Notes under the pieces: model-generated
The model's database searches: none
Seen by the model: only the letters and a program-made list of their open reading frames with translations
Told to the model about the DNA's origin: nothing
Translations under genes and position numbers: made by a program
Shown: piece by piece, positions 54,607 through 63,126 of the stretch
Layout of the letters: each line of letters opens with the position of its first letter
Numbering within the stretch: position 1 is the first letter of the stretch
Assembly: GCA_011390755.1 (NCBI GenBank)
Contig: JAABRU010000005.1
Location: 1 to 64,000 of the forward strand
From: Desulfobacteraceae bacterium
GTDB lineage: Bacteria; Desulfobacterota; Desulfobacteria; Desulfobacterales; Desulfococcaceae
Reading direction: 5' to 3'
Length of the DNA stretch: 64,000 nucleotides

Positions 54607-54689
54607 ACCACGGAGAACACAGAGAATTTCACAGAGGGCACGGAGTTTTTCTCTGTGCTCCTCTGTGCCTGCTCTGTGTTCTCTGTGGT
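54607..54689. repeat. second accacrgagaacacagag hairpin
   Basis: 18-bp arms accacggagaacacagag (54607-54624) and ctctgtgttctctgtggt (54672-54689), one mismatch, enclose an internal cacagagg/cctctgtg inverted repeat. Followed by aaaaaaaag. With 52877-52950 it brackets the dockerin gene. Confidence 0.75.
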
Positions 54690-54723
54690 AAAAAAAAGAA
54701 ATCAAAAAATGAGGAATAATTTC

Positions 54724-55338
54724 ATGAAAAAATCATTCATCTTTTCCGTCCTTCTCATTACTGTCATATCCTTTTCCGTCAGCCATGCAGCGGCATCCCC
54801 CCGGATGCAGATGATTGCGGAACATCCGGAACTGAAACCCGGTGAGGTCACAAACATTGACCTCCGGATCAGCGACATTTCCCCGGTGTACGGTGCGGAA
54901 ATGCTGCTGACATTCAACCCGGATGTCCTGGAGGTTATTTCTGACAACCCGGATTCCGGCAATATGGAAATTCAGCCCGGAGATTTTTTCGACCTGAATC
55001 AGCAGCATTTCCCCCTGCAGAACCGTGCGGATAACAAAGCAGGCCGGGTTTACTATGCCATGAGTATGCTCAACCCCGCTCCGGAAGCATCAGGAGAAGG
55101 CGTACTTATCCGCGTCCCCTTCCGTGCCAAAGCTGTGGGAGATGCGGGGCTGTCTGTTGAAAAAATCAGATTCGGTACAAGAGAGGGGAAGGGAATCACA
55201 CCGGAAGTCAGTACGGCCCAACCCCTGACAGTGATTTCGGGAGAAAAAAATCCGCTCCGTTTTCTTATCGCGTCCGTGTTTCTTATTCTTATTGCCGGAC
55301 TCGGACTGATTTTCAGAAAAGGCCGCAATAGAATGTGA
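54724..55338 (+). CDS. membrane-anchored cohesin-domain protein
   Basis: 204 aa from MKKSFIFSVLLITV, 8 bp after gagga; the track's longer start is unsupported. Signal peptide ending SHAAA. The single domain (residues about 28-165) matches cohesin: LKPGEVTNIDLRISDISPVYGAEMLLTFNPDVLEV, YYAMSMLNPAPEASGEGVLIRVPFRAKA. The C-terminus is one transmembrane helix followed by a basic tail (FLIASVFLILIAGLGLIFRKGRNRM), like a surface-anchor signal without a PEP or LPXTG motif. Expected to hold the dockerin protein of the upstream gene at the cell envelope. Confidence 0.85.
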   Translation: MKKSFIFSVLLITVISFSVSHAAASPRMQMIAEHPELKPGEVTNIDLRISDISPVYGAEMLLTFNPDVLEVISDNPDSGNMEIQPGDFFDLNQQHFPLQNRADNKAGRVYYAMSMLNPAPEASGEGVLIRVPFRAKAVGDAGLSVEKIRFGTREGKGITPEVSTAQPLTVISGEKNPLRFLIASVFLILIAGLGLIFRKGRNRM

Positions 55339-55563
55339 TAAACGCATGTCTCCCTGCCTCTCCTATTCTCTTTTCCTGCTCCTTCAATTTCCATCCTTGA
55401 CATCTTTATGTGTAGCCGGTATTTTCAAATATATGTTGCAGACAGGAAGAATAACGGTAATGAAAGGTGGTTCAGAGAATTATGACATTACAGTAACTGG
55501 CAGGACTGGTCGTATCTGACTTTTTCCCGATATTTTTATATTTCAATCCGGCAGGAGGTTTAC

Positions 55564-55812
55564 ATGAACACATCCGCCATAAAAAAAATGGAGATCATGA
55601 ATTCTTTGTCCCGTATTCGCGGCGGCAGCCTTGATAAAATCAAAGAATATATTGATTCTTTTTTAACTGAATCAGATATTTCAAAACCGGACAGAGGCAG
55701 TCTGAAAGGAATTTGGAAAGATAAAGGATTTGAGAGAATTGCTGATCTGGATACTGAACTGAAAAATATTCGGCAGGAAATGGGAAATTCCATACTTGAA
55801 AGAAAGTTCTGA
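55564..55812 (+). CDS. putative antitoxin of a PIN-domain pair
   Basis: An 82-aa protein behind aggaggtttac. Helical with a Lys-rich N-terminus and a segment DKIKEYIDSFLTESDISKPDRGSLKGIWKDKGFE typical of small VapB-like antitoxins that end in a toxin-binding helix. Its stop is 1 bp before the PIN gene's start, so the two are coupled. Family not certain. Confidence 0.65.
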   Translation: MNTSAIKKMEIMNSLSRIRGGSLDKIKEYIDSFLTESDISKPDRGSLKGIWKDKGFERIADLDTELKNIRQEMGNSILERKF

Positions 55813-55813
55813 A

Positions 55814-56203
55814 ATGCGATATTTACTTGATACAGTTGCTCTTGTCCGCCATTTTACAGGCAAAGGTAAAATCGGAAATAAGGCAGCTTATATTCTGGAT
55901 ACCGTTGATGAAAATGAACATGATTTTGTAATCTCAGTTATCAGTTTAATGGAAGTTATGTATCTTGCAGAGAAAAACCGGATTGAAATCAGCCTTTCAG
56001 AAACATTCAATCTTATAAATTCCTCATCAAGATACACAGTCGCAAACCTGAATCCCGAAATTCTGAAAGTTGCAGAATTCATTGATTTTTATGAACTGCA
56101 CGACAGACTGATACTTGCCACGGCAAAATGGATCGGGATCAGGATTATTTCAAGTGACAGTAAATTTGACGGCATAGAAGGTATTAAAGTTGTTTGGGAT
56201 TAA
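55814..56203 (+). CDS. PIN-domain toxin (VapC-like)
   Basis: 129 aa from MRYLLDTVALVRHFTGKG. Metal-binding acidic residues of the PIN fold: LLDT (Asp5), SLMEVMYL (Glu), HDRLILATA (Asp, about 99) and SSDSKFDG (Asp). An endoribonuclease expected to cleave tRNA or rRNA, silenced by the coupled partner. Converges with the outer-membrane gene at 56210. Confidence 0.85.
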   Translation: MRYLLDTVALVRHFTGKGKIGNKAAYILDTVDENEHDFVISVISLMEVMYLAEKNRIEISLSETFNLINSSSRYTVANLNPEILKVAEFIDFYELHDRLILATAKWIGIRIISSDSKFDGIEGIKVVWD

Positions 56204-56209
56204 GAAATC

Positions 56210-57565
56210 TCAGAAATAAATTATCAGAGAAGCATACAGCGTATGCTCCCGCACATCCTGTGAGAAATTCCAGCTTTCCAGGATGTATTCCCCCACGGAG
56301 TTGCCGAAGCGGTACTGGTAGGCCAGGTCAAAGGTGAAGTGTTTTCTGTCGGATATGCCGGTGCCGAGGGTGAGGCCGAAAAAATCGTCCGGGCTGCCCG
56401 GTGCGGGGGCCGGGTCGTAGAATGCGCCGAAGCAGAGGGGGAAGACATAATCTGCGGTCTGAAATCCGAGGTATTCGCCCCCGATTCGTACCTGATGGGT
56501 GGGGTCAATATCCGACTGCGCCGCACTTTTCCCGGTAATGGGGGAAATTTCGCTGCCGTCCGCTCTTTTCAGGATAAAATCATCCCACTGGGTCCGGTAA
56601 ACATCCAAAGACATGGTGAAATTATCAGAAAATCGCCAGGCCATGCCGATACCGTAAGACAGGGGCATGTCCAGATCGGCATTTTCTTTATGGGAACGGA
56701 ATTCTTTTTCGTCATCGTCCGAAGGCAGATTCGGGTACTGCGTAAAGCGGTAAAGGGAATGGTGAGAATCCAGATCCGCTTCAAAGGGCGTTTTGATAAC
56801 GGCTCCCAACGTCAGGGGAAGGTCAAAGGCGTTTTTCCATAATACTCCGATATTGAAATTATATCCGCTGAAATCATATTCGTCGTGTATGCGGATTTCT
56901 TCCACAAAATCATTCCTTTCATCTGTTTCACCCCTGCTGTCATTTCCCGAACCCCATTGAAATGTTTCCTGCTTCCATGAATTATCCGTCAGTCCGTCAT
57001 CCCGGATATTTACAGAGACTCCTATTGAAATATTTTCTGTAAGTTGCACACAGTAAGCCAGAGCTACCGCCGATAACTTTCCTTCGGACTGGTAATCTGT
57101 ATGGATGAAACTTTCCGCATCCTGCTGAAATGAAAAATTCCATTTCCGGGTGAAATCATATAAATGCTGGTAATTGAGGGAAACCACCATATTATAATCC
57201 ATAAAGCGGAAAGGATAGGCCGCGCTGAGATAATTCAGTTCCATACGGGAAACGCTTTCTTCCCCGTCCGCCTCCGGGTGCAGCCCGAAAGAGTTGTCTT
57301 CCACCCGGTGAAATCCCGCTCCCGCAACAGAGATTTCCGGACGGTCCAGCCGGATCAGCCCTCCCGGATTCCAGGAAGCTGCGGTGGCATCATCGGCCAC
57401 CGCAATAAAAGCCCCTCCCATACCCAATGCCCGCGCTCCCGAACCCACGGGATTGAAAGAGGAGGGAATTTCAATGCGCTGCATTTCGCCCTGGGCCTTG
57501 CAGACTGTTTCAGACGCTGAAAGAAAAAGAAAAAACATCGAAATGAGAATCATCAGTTGTTTCAT
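56210..57565 (-). CDS. OmpP1/FadL-like outer-membrane transport protein
   Basis: 451 aa from MKQLMILISMFFLFLSA (the track's longer start lies upstream of the repeat hairpin). Signal peptide to about residue 23. The mature protein starts IEIPSSFNPVGSGARALGMGGAFIAVADDATAASWNPGGL, the typical FadL/OmpP1 opening. It then alternates beta-strands rich in Tyr/Trp/Phe and ends LIIYF with a terminal aromatic. Likely a hydrophobic-substrate channel. Second gene behind the lipoprotein, separated by a hairpin repeat. Confidence 0.82.
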   Translation of the reverse strand: MKQLMILISMFFLFLSASETVCKAQGEMQRIEIPSSFNPVGSGARALGMGGAFIAVADDATAASWNPGGLIRLDRPEISVAGAGFHRVEDNSFGLHPEADGEESVSRMELNYLSAAYPFRFMDYNMVVSLNYQHLYDFTRKWNFSFQQDAESFIHTDYQSEGKLSAVALAYCVQLTENISIGVSVNIRDDGLTDNSWKQETFQWGSGNDSRGETDERNDFVEEIRIHDEYDFSGYNFNIGVLWKNAFDLPLTLGAVIKTPFEADLDSHHSLYRFTQYPNLPSDDDEKEFRSHKENADLDMPLSYGIGMAWRFSDNFTMSLDVYRTQWDDFILKRADGSEISPITGKSAAQSDIDPTHQVRIGGEYLGFQTADYVFPLCFGAFYDPAPAPGSPDDFFGLTLGTGISDRKHFTFDLAYQYRFGNSVGEYILESWNFSQDVREHTLYASLIIYF

Positions 57566-57610
57566 TGCCCAACCTTTCTTCAAAAAGTCCCGGTGGGACG
57601 ACACATAATA

Positions 57611-57632
57611 GCCCGGAGTTTCAACTCCGGGC
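57611..57632. repeat. gcccggagtt hairpin
   Basis: Perfect 10-bp arms gcccggagtt and aactccgggc almost meet (2-nt loop; GAA core on the minus strand). It lies in the 73-bp gap between the lipoprotein and OmpP1-like genes and resembles a dispersed intergenic repeat. Confidence 0.75.
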
Positions 57633-57638
57633 AACACA

Positions 57639-59615
57639 TCACCTTGTTATCACATACTGCCCTTCCCGGATGGTCTGCGGGTCTCCTTTGGTAATTCCCG
57701 CATAGGATCTGTCTTTCTGTATTTTGCGGATGCGGGCCCTTCCCATGTTTGGGAAATCCTTTTCCGGTTCATCCGGATTTTTCTGAAAAACAATCAGGTC
57801 CATCCCCGCTTTGATCCGGCTTTCTTCTCCCAGGTCTGTGGCAATGATTTTTTCGTCCCCTTTTTCAATGACTTTTCCTTCGGTCAGGGGGACTTCATCT
57901 GCCAGTTTCAGATAAATTTCCCTGGCCATTTCTTCTATTGTCTCCCTGTCTGCTGCCGGTTCTTCTCCGCTGTTTCCAAATTCCCGGTAGGTGTCCACCC
58001 TGGCGATCCGCCTCTGTTTTCCGCGGGATTCATTCAGGTACAGATCCGCACTGACTTCAATATAGGCGGGACGTTTACGGATACTGCCCTCTAAAATACA
58101 GTCTGCCGGATGGGTGTTAATTTCTGTAAGACTTACGGTGCGGAAGCGTTTCCGCTGAAACATCACTGTGTCCAGTATATCCTGAAACCCCGTATGCGGT
58201 ACAGGAGTTTCCGAAAAACTGCTGACCAGAATCCGCAGCCGGGCTTCGTAATCCCGCACAGAGGGTTCTTTTTTCATAATCCGGATTTCTTTCCGGGTTT
58301 CATTACCTGCCGCATCGCTGCTCCGGATAAGGATGATATTGCGTCCCTTTTTCAAAGGATAAATATAGCTGAAGCGGTTGTTTTTTCCCCTGAAAGCGAT
58401 ATGTTCCCGGTTGAACCAGAGTCCCCTGACTTCCCGGTTGTCGCTGATCTGTCCCTGAATGAGGATTTCATCCAGAAAGGTTTCTATGTTTCTGCTCTCA
58501 TTCGGATAAGTAAATGTGAGCCGGGGCGGTGTGCGGTCTGCCTGAAGAGTCAACCATGTATTTTCCTGTTTTCTCTTTTGGGAAATAATCTGCATTGCCA
58601 GATGCTTGCCGTTTTCAGCAATGAGATTGCTGTAAGATGCGGTTTTTTCCATCCGTTTATAGGCCCCGGATGTCCGGTTTCCGGCGATGTCCGTGACGGA
58701 TATATTCAGAAATTCATCTTCCGGATCTACAGAAATTCTTTTTTCAAAAGACAGTTCCTTTTCTCCTTTGCACGGTGTTTCATTCCCGTTTATCGAAATG
58801 CTTCGGATACCTGAATTGTCAAAAAAATCTGCGCTGAAATATATTTCTCCCCTGCCTGCAGAAAAGTTTTCCATGCTGATCACCGGGCCGATACGGTCAA
58901 TACGGACGGTTATTTCCCTCTCTGCTGTTTTGCCTGAAAGGTCTTCCGCAATAACGGAAATGCTGTTTGTGCCGGGAATTACCGGCACTTTTACAGAAAA
59001 AGGGATGGTTTTTTCTGAGACATATATGGGGATATCCTGATTTCCCACCCGGATATGACGGACAAAGGTATCATCCCGGACTTCCCCGCGGATGAGTACG
59101 AAGGAAGCATTTGAAATCAGTTCTGCTTCAGGTGACAGAATGCTGATTTCCGGTGCTTTCTCATCGGTTCCCTTTTTTTCAATCAGGGATTTTCTGGCCC
59201 GATCCAGATATACGGCCGCGCGTGTGCTTGTTTCATTTTCATAGGAAATTTCCAGTTCCCGGATGGCATCGCTCAGCCTTCCCTGCTGAAAAAGAACAAT
59301 TCCCAGTTCCCGGCGGGGAAAATAACCGGAATCACGGCCCGGAAGATTCAGCCAGTGCCTGCCGTATGTGCGGACTTTTTTCTGATCCTCTTCCCGTCTG
59401 CGCAGGGCCTCCCGCAGATCGCTTTCGGCATCTTTCCACAATTCACCGTCCCCATAGGAAAGTCCCCGCTCATAATAATGCCACCATTCCCCTTTGAAGG
59501 GAACATCTGTTACCCCGTAGCGTTTCCCGTCTTTGATGATGCTCTGATCCGGATAATTCTGGCAGGAGCAGAGCAGGAACAGCAGGATAAACATTGTTTT
59601 TATTATCGGATTCAT
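57639..59615 (-). CDS. lipoprotein with TPR-like and Ig-like domains
   Basis: 658 aa from MNPIIKTMFILLFLLCSCQNY: a lipobox (LLCSC) suggests a lipoprotein. The 26-residue N-terminal extension of the track ORF is the start of a dispersed repeat and is not used. Residues 45-135 are TPR-like. Four Ig-like beta domains follow, with the recurring pattern (PVI)PGTNSISVIAEDLSGK, KGRNIILIRSSDAAGNE. The last third has FSETPVPHTGFQDILDTVMF, LEGSIRKRPAYIEVSADLYLN and DLGEESRIKAGMDLIVF, a periplasmic module like CsgG/LpoB-type assembly proteins. It probably assists an outer-membrane or polysaccharide complex. Confidence 0.75.
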   Translation of the reverse strand: MNPIIKTMFILLFLLCSCQNYPDQSIIKDGKRYGVTDVPFKGEWWHYYERGLSYGDGELWKDAESDLREALRRREEDQKKVRTYGRHWLNLPGRDSGYFPRRELGIVLFQQGRLSDAIRELEISYENETSTRAAVYLDRARKSLIEKKGTDEKAPEISILSPEAELISNASFVLIRGEVRDDTFVRHIRVGNQDIPIYVSEKTIPFSVKVPVIPGTNSISVIAEDLSGKTAEREITVRIDRIGPVISMENFSAGRGEIYFSADFFDNSGIRSISINGNETPCKGEKELSFEKRISVDPEDEFLNISVTDIAGNRTSGAYKRMEKTASYSNLIAENGKHLAMQIISQKRKQENTWLTLQADRTPPRLTFTYPNESRNIETFLDEILIQGQISDNREVRGLWFNREHIAFRGKNNRFSYIYPLKKGRNIILIRSSDAAGNETRKEIRIMKKEPSVRDYEARLRILVSSFSETPVPHTGFQDILDTVMFQRKRFRTVSLTEINTHPADCILEGSIRKRPAYIEVSADLYLNESRGKQRRIARVDTYREFGNSGEEPAADRETIEEMAREIYLKLADEVPLTEGKVIEKGDEKIIATDLGEESRIKAGMDLIVFQKNPDEPEKDFPNMGRARIRKIQKDRSYAGITKGDPQTIREGQYVITR

Positions 59616-59683
59616 GTGATTTTCCTGTATTTGGCAGTAAGGCGATTTCCAAATATGAATGTACCATTTCTGAAGGAGTCTGC

Positions 59684-59843
59684 AGTTTCGCATTTTTTAT
59701 AACTGTCTGATTTTTATTTTAGCCACGAATTACACGAATGATACAGAAGATGAAAAATCAGTTCTTTATCATACTGTTTTTATAAATATATTTTCCGTGT
59801 CATTCGTGTATTTCACGGTTTTCTGTAAAAATTGCAAAAGTAC
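59684..59843. repeat. dispersed repeat copy B (single 9-nt unit)
   Basis: Reverse complement of 24764-24996, apart from the number of cacgaatga units (one here). It includes the upstream sequence of the lipoprotein gene. Confidence 0.9.
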
Positions 59844-59849
59844 AGAAGG

Positions 59850-59905
59850 AGTCACAGACTGAAAGTCTGTGACTTTTCAGGTACTGCCAAACTTTCAGTT
59901 TGGCA
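59850..59905. repeat. two GAA-loop hairpins
   Basis: agtcacagact-gaa-agtctgtgact (59850-59874) and tgccaaact-ttc-agtttggca (59885-59905; GAA loop on the minus strand). The second is the same element as at 24267. The remaining bases to 60030 contain a diverged aacccaac repeat (59980-60025). Confidence 0.8.
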
Positions 59906-60030
59906 CTCCTTTGGTACTTTCTTTTCAGGAAATAACCTAAGTCGGAGCAGTAAAGCGTACCGGGCATAACTTTCTGATTCTGTTGGGTTACGTCCGGTTA
60001 TTGAGCAAAGCCGAAATACGCTAACCCAAC

Positions 60031-61500
60031 CTACTTTTCCCACACCAGCCGGAATCCGACATCACTGAATTTTTCCTCCTGTCCGTAGCGGAAGCGCCGG
60101 GTGCAGGGTTCATATTCCGGGGGACTGCTCCAACTGCCGCCCCGGACTACTTTGTATTCGCTCTCTCCGGATACGAGTGGGGAAAATATCCCGTGTTTTT
60201 CATAGGCATTATCCTGAAAACGGTCTTCACACCATTCCAGCACATTTCCTTTCATATCACATATGCCGGAAGCATCCGGGCAGAAATTTCCAACTTTCCG
60301 GATTTCCTCCGTATCCGGCAGGAATTCTTCCTCTTCCCCCATCCTGCAGGCATACTCCCATTCGGCTTCGGTGGGAAGTCGGTAGCTTCCGGAAACGTCG
60401 GGATGCTGATTCCGTCTGCGGATAAATTCCTGTACATTTTTCCAACTCACAGATTCCACCGGGCAGTCCGGCCCGCAGTCGGAAAAAGTCGAAGGATTGC
60501 TCTGCATTATTTTTTCCCACTGTCCCTGTGTCACTTCATTCCGGCTCATGTAGAAAGAATTTAGGCAGACTGTATGGAGCGGAGTTTCATTTTCAAAGCA
60601 TTCACCTTCTTTTCCGCATCCCATTTCAAAGCATCCGCCCGGAATCCCCATGAAGGCCATACCGGTCAGGGGATCAGTGACAGACGGATCGCCCGCATGG
60701 GAAGAAAAAAACAGTTTGGCATTCCAGCAGAGCACAGCGGCCCGGACGGATATTTTCTCTATGCGGAAGATCATAAACAGGCAGATACATATCAGAATTC
60801 CGATGCCTGCATATTTCCGTGTTTCCGGACGGATAAATGAGGCAATGGGAAAAGCGGATTTGCCGAAAATATACCGTACCAGGGCTTCCAGTTCATTCCC
60901 GTGAATCTTTAGGACGGTTTTCTGTTCAAATACCTTTCGGGCAGACATTCTGCGGAATTCCGCCAGAGACATCACCCGCACATCCGCGGCTTCGGCCATC
61001 TGTATGTGTTTTGTTTTCAGATTGGCAAGGGGAACAATGAACAGCCGGTCTTTTGTCTGTGAGATAAAAGATGCCATCTTTATGCCAAAAAGATTGGGAA
61101 AGACTTCTTTTAAAAAAGGTCTGTCATTGACAATATGAACAGTCCCGGTACACCAGATATCCTGTGTTTCGGATTTCCACCGGCTGCGCCCCCCTCTGCG
61201 GATCAGTGCCAGCAGATAGGCCAGCCCCTTGGAATCTCCCAGATAGGGCAGCGGTTCATCCTTGCACTCATAAATCCGCAAATCCGTTTCAAAGGATTCC
61301 GGGGCCAGCATGGAGGCCACGGTCAGCACTTTGGAAAGAGAACCCATTTTCGGATCATCAGCTTCCTGCGCATCCCCGATCTCAGGAGCATCATATCTGG
61401 CCGTAAAATAGCGTCCGCACCCGATAAAACGGTTTTGGGAATCAATATTGGGATAGGCAAAGCGGATGTCAGTTATCAGTGAACAGTTATCAGTTGTCAT
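60031..61500 (-). CDS. Lon-like/TM/FGE-sulfatase domain protein
   Basis: A 489-aa protein. Residues about 20-200 resemble a divergent Lon (S16) protease-fold domain: YLGDSKGLAYLLALIRRGG, DIWCTGTVHI, FGIKMASFI, RLFIVPLANL. A candidate Ser is in GDSKG and a Lys in GIKMA; catalysis is not assured. One transmembrane helix follows (YAGIGILICICLFMIFRI, about 230-247), then a C-terminal FGE-like domain (GMAFMGIPGGCFEMGCG, RNEVTQGQWEKIMQSNPSTF, YRLPTEAEWEYACRMG, VVRGGSWSSPPEYEPC). The C-terminus is not adenine-biased. It is coupled to the upstream gene by an 11-bp overlap. Confidence 0.75.
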   Translation of the reverse strand: MTTDNCSLITDIRFAYPNIDSQNRFIGCGRYFTARYDAPEIGDAQEADDPKMGSLSKVLTVASMLAPESFETDLRIYECKDEPLPYLGDSKGLAYLLALIRRGGRSRWKSETQDIWCTGTVHIVNDRPFLKEVFPNLFGIKMASFISQTKDRLFIVPLANLKTKHIQMAEAADVRVMSLAEFRRMSARKVFEQKTVLKIHGNELEALVRYIFGKSAFPIASFIRPETRKYAGIGILICICLFMIFRIEKISVRAAVLCWNAKLFFSSHAGDPSVTDPLTGMAFMGIPGGCFEMGCGKEGECFENETPLHTVCLNSFYMSRNEVTQGQWEKIMQSNPSTFSDCGPDCPVESVSWKNVQEFIRRRNQHPDVSGSYRLPTEAEWEYACRMGEEEEFLPDTEEIRKVGNFCPDASGICDMKGNVLEWCEDRFQDNAYEKHGIFSPLVSGESEYKVVRGGSWSSPPEYEPCTRRFRYGQEEKFSDVGFRLVWEK

Positions 61501-63022
61501 TGTTCATTGGTAACATCATCAGGGATGTGGCCCAGCGTTCTTTGGAGGGATCGAAGCCCAGAATATCACCGGTGATGATTTTGCCTCCTTCGGGTTCCTC
61601 ACCCAGCAGCACTTCCGACAGCACATCACGGGTCAGGGGATTGACAAAACGCAGCCACAGTTCGCATTCGGTCATTATATCCGCTGTCCAGGAGATTTCA
61701 ATATAGGCCGGGGTATCACCGTATGCCCCCCGCCAGGAGCAGGAAATATCAATATTTCCGTCCCGCATGGAAAAGTCATGCTGCTGCTCCGGAACATCCC
61801 CGGCAGTGACAGGCACACCGGCCCACTGCGGTTCCCACAGGGGGGAAATCCAGCGGATCAGGCGGATGATGCTGTCGGCAATCCCCGCAGATTCCTTACC
61901 GGATTTACTCCGAAGATGCTTTTCCCCGTAATATTTCCCGATCCGCTTCCGCACATATTCACATTCGGCCATGCGCTTTAACATGCGGATTTTCGGGGAA
62001 CGGTCTGCGGTTTTTTCCATGATCTGTTTTTCTTTTTCATTCAGACCGGAGGAACCGCATTTTCCGGCTATTTTTTTCAGAATATCCGTGATTTCATCGG
62101 ATACGGGATTCGGATCATTTCCGGCTTCTGTTATCTGTTTTTCTATCCTTTCGGACAGATTATGGTGAAAATTCATTGCACCCCCCTTTGTTTTCGGGGT
62201 CTGAGCCATATGGCGGTGGAAAGCATGGAGGAAGGTCTGCCAGGAATCAAAATTGGCAATAACCGCATGACGGGTTTCGGTTTTTTTCTGACACGCGATG
62301 TTTCCCATGGGATTTTCCATAAAACTGAAAATGCGTTCCGGAGAATCCCCGCATGTTTCACCTTTGCCGTAATAATATTTTTCCAGATCCGCAGTAACAT
62401 ATACATTCCAGGTATTTCCTTTCGATTCGGACTGTTTCTGACAGATAAACCGGGGCCTGCTTTTGCGTTCTTCCGGTTTCCGGAGCAGATACATCTCCGC
62501 ATAATTCCGCATGGCATCCAGGGAAAAAGAGAGTGTTTCCCCGCAGAAAAAAAAATCCTTCTCATCCGGGGAAACTCCGGGAATATCCGCTTTTTCCGGC
62601 GGGGAAAATATTTCCTGCTTCTCATGCAGTCCCCGATCCCAGAAGCGGACTTCACTCCATCCCATAAGGAAAATTTTCTTCACAGTCCGTTTTTCAATTT
62701 CATACAGATATTCCTCCCCCTGTATTTCATAGGGAAAAATCCGGATGGTTTCCCATCCGATGGGATCATTGGCCGTACCGTAGATATCTTTTTCCCGGTA
62801 ATGCCCGGAACGGATAAGGCCGCACAGTTCTTCATACAGTTTCCAACCGTTTTCCGAATACAGCACACGGTTTTCAAACACATAGAGCTGTTCGGCAATA
62901 TCCTCACCCCGGATTTTTTTCACATAGTCGCGGAGTTCTTTCAGTTCGCCGCAGAGAAATTCCTCACATTCTGTAATTTCAGACGGCAGCCAGGATTCTC
63001 CGTCCGGATGCTCTTTTCCCAT
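61490..63022 (-). CDS. unknown protein coupled to the Lon-like/FGE gene
   Basis: A 510-aa protein with mixed alpha/beta content. The N-terminal ~120 residues are helical. A Trp/Tyr-rich middle includes RRYGKGETCGDSPERIFSF-like segments (here YYYGKGETCGDSPERIFSF). The last ~110 residues are beta-rich (DFSMRDGNIDISCSWRGAYGDTPAYIEISW, LWLRFVNPLTRDVLSEVLLG). No recognised family. It has no signal peptide. The overlapping start of the next gene points to a shared complex, perhaps the receptor half of a two-protein sensor. Confidence 0.7.
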   Translation of the reverse strand: MGKEHPDGESWLPSEITECEEFLCGELKELRDYVKKIRGEDIAEQLYVFENRVLYSENGWKLYEELCGLIRSGHYREKDIYGTANDPIGWETIRIFPYEIQGEEYLYEIEKRTVKKIFLMGWSEVRFWDRGLHEKQEIFSPPEKADIPGVSPDEKDFFFCGETLSFSLDAMRNYAEMYLLRKPEERKSRPRFICQKQSESKGNTWNVYVTADLEKYYYGKGETCGDSPERIFSFMENPMGNIACQKKTETRHAVIANFDSWQTFLHAFHRHMAQTPKTKGGAMNFHHNLSERIEKQITEAGNDPNPVSDEITDILKKIAGKCGSSGLNEKEKQIMEKTADRSPKIRMLKRMAECEYVRKRIGKYYGEKHLRSKSGKESAGIADSIIRLIRWISPLWEPQWAGVPVTAGDVPEQQHDFSMRDGNIDISCSWRGAYGDTPAYIEISWTADIMTECELWLRFVNPLTRDVLSEVLLGEEPEGGKIITGDILGFDPSKERWATSLMMLPMNNDN

Positions 63023-63126
63023 ATGCGCTCCTACTGAATCTCTCTATAGCAAATTGATAAACCCTCATTGGGCAGAAAGATATTTGTTTTTCATGAATTT
63101 ATCGTTAAATAAGATAATTATATATT

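Noticed and set aside
59616-59693. 26-residue N-terminal extension of the lipoprotein
   Set aside because: Lies partly in a dispersed repeat; the later Met gives a proper lipoprotein signal.
60031-60200. DGR variable region in the second FGE gene
   Set aside because: The C-terminal codons show no AAC-derived pattern and no downstream hairpin.
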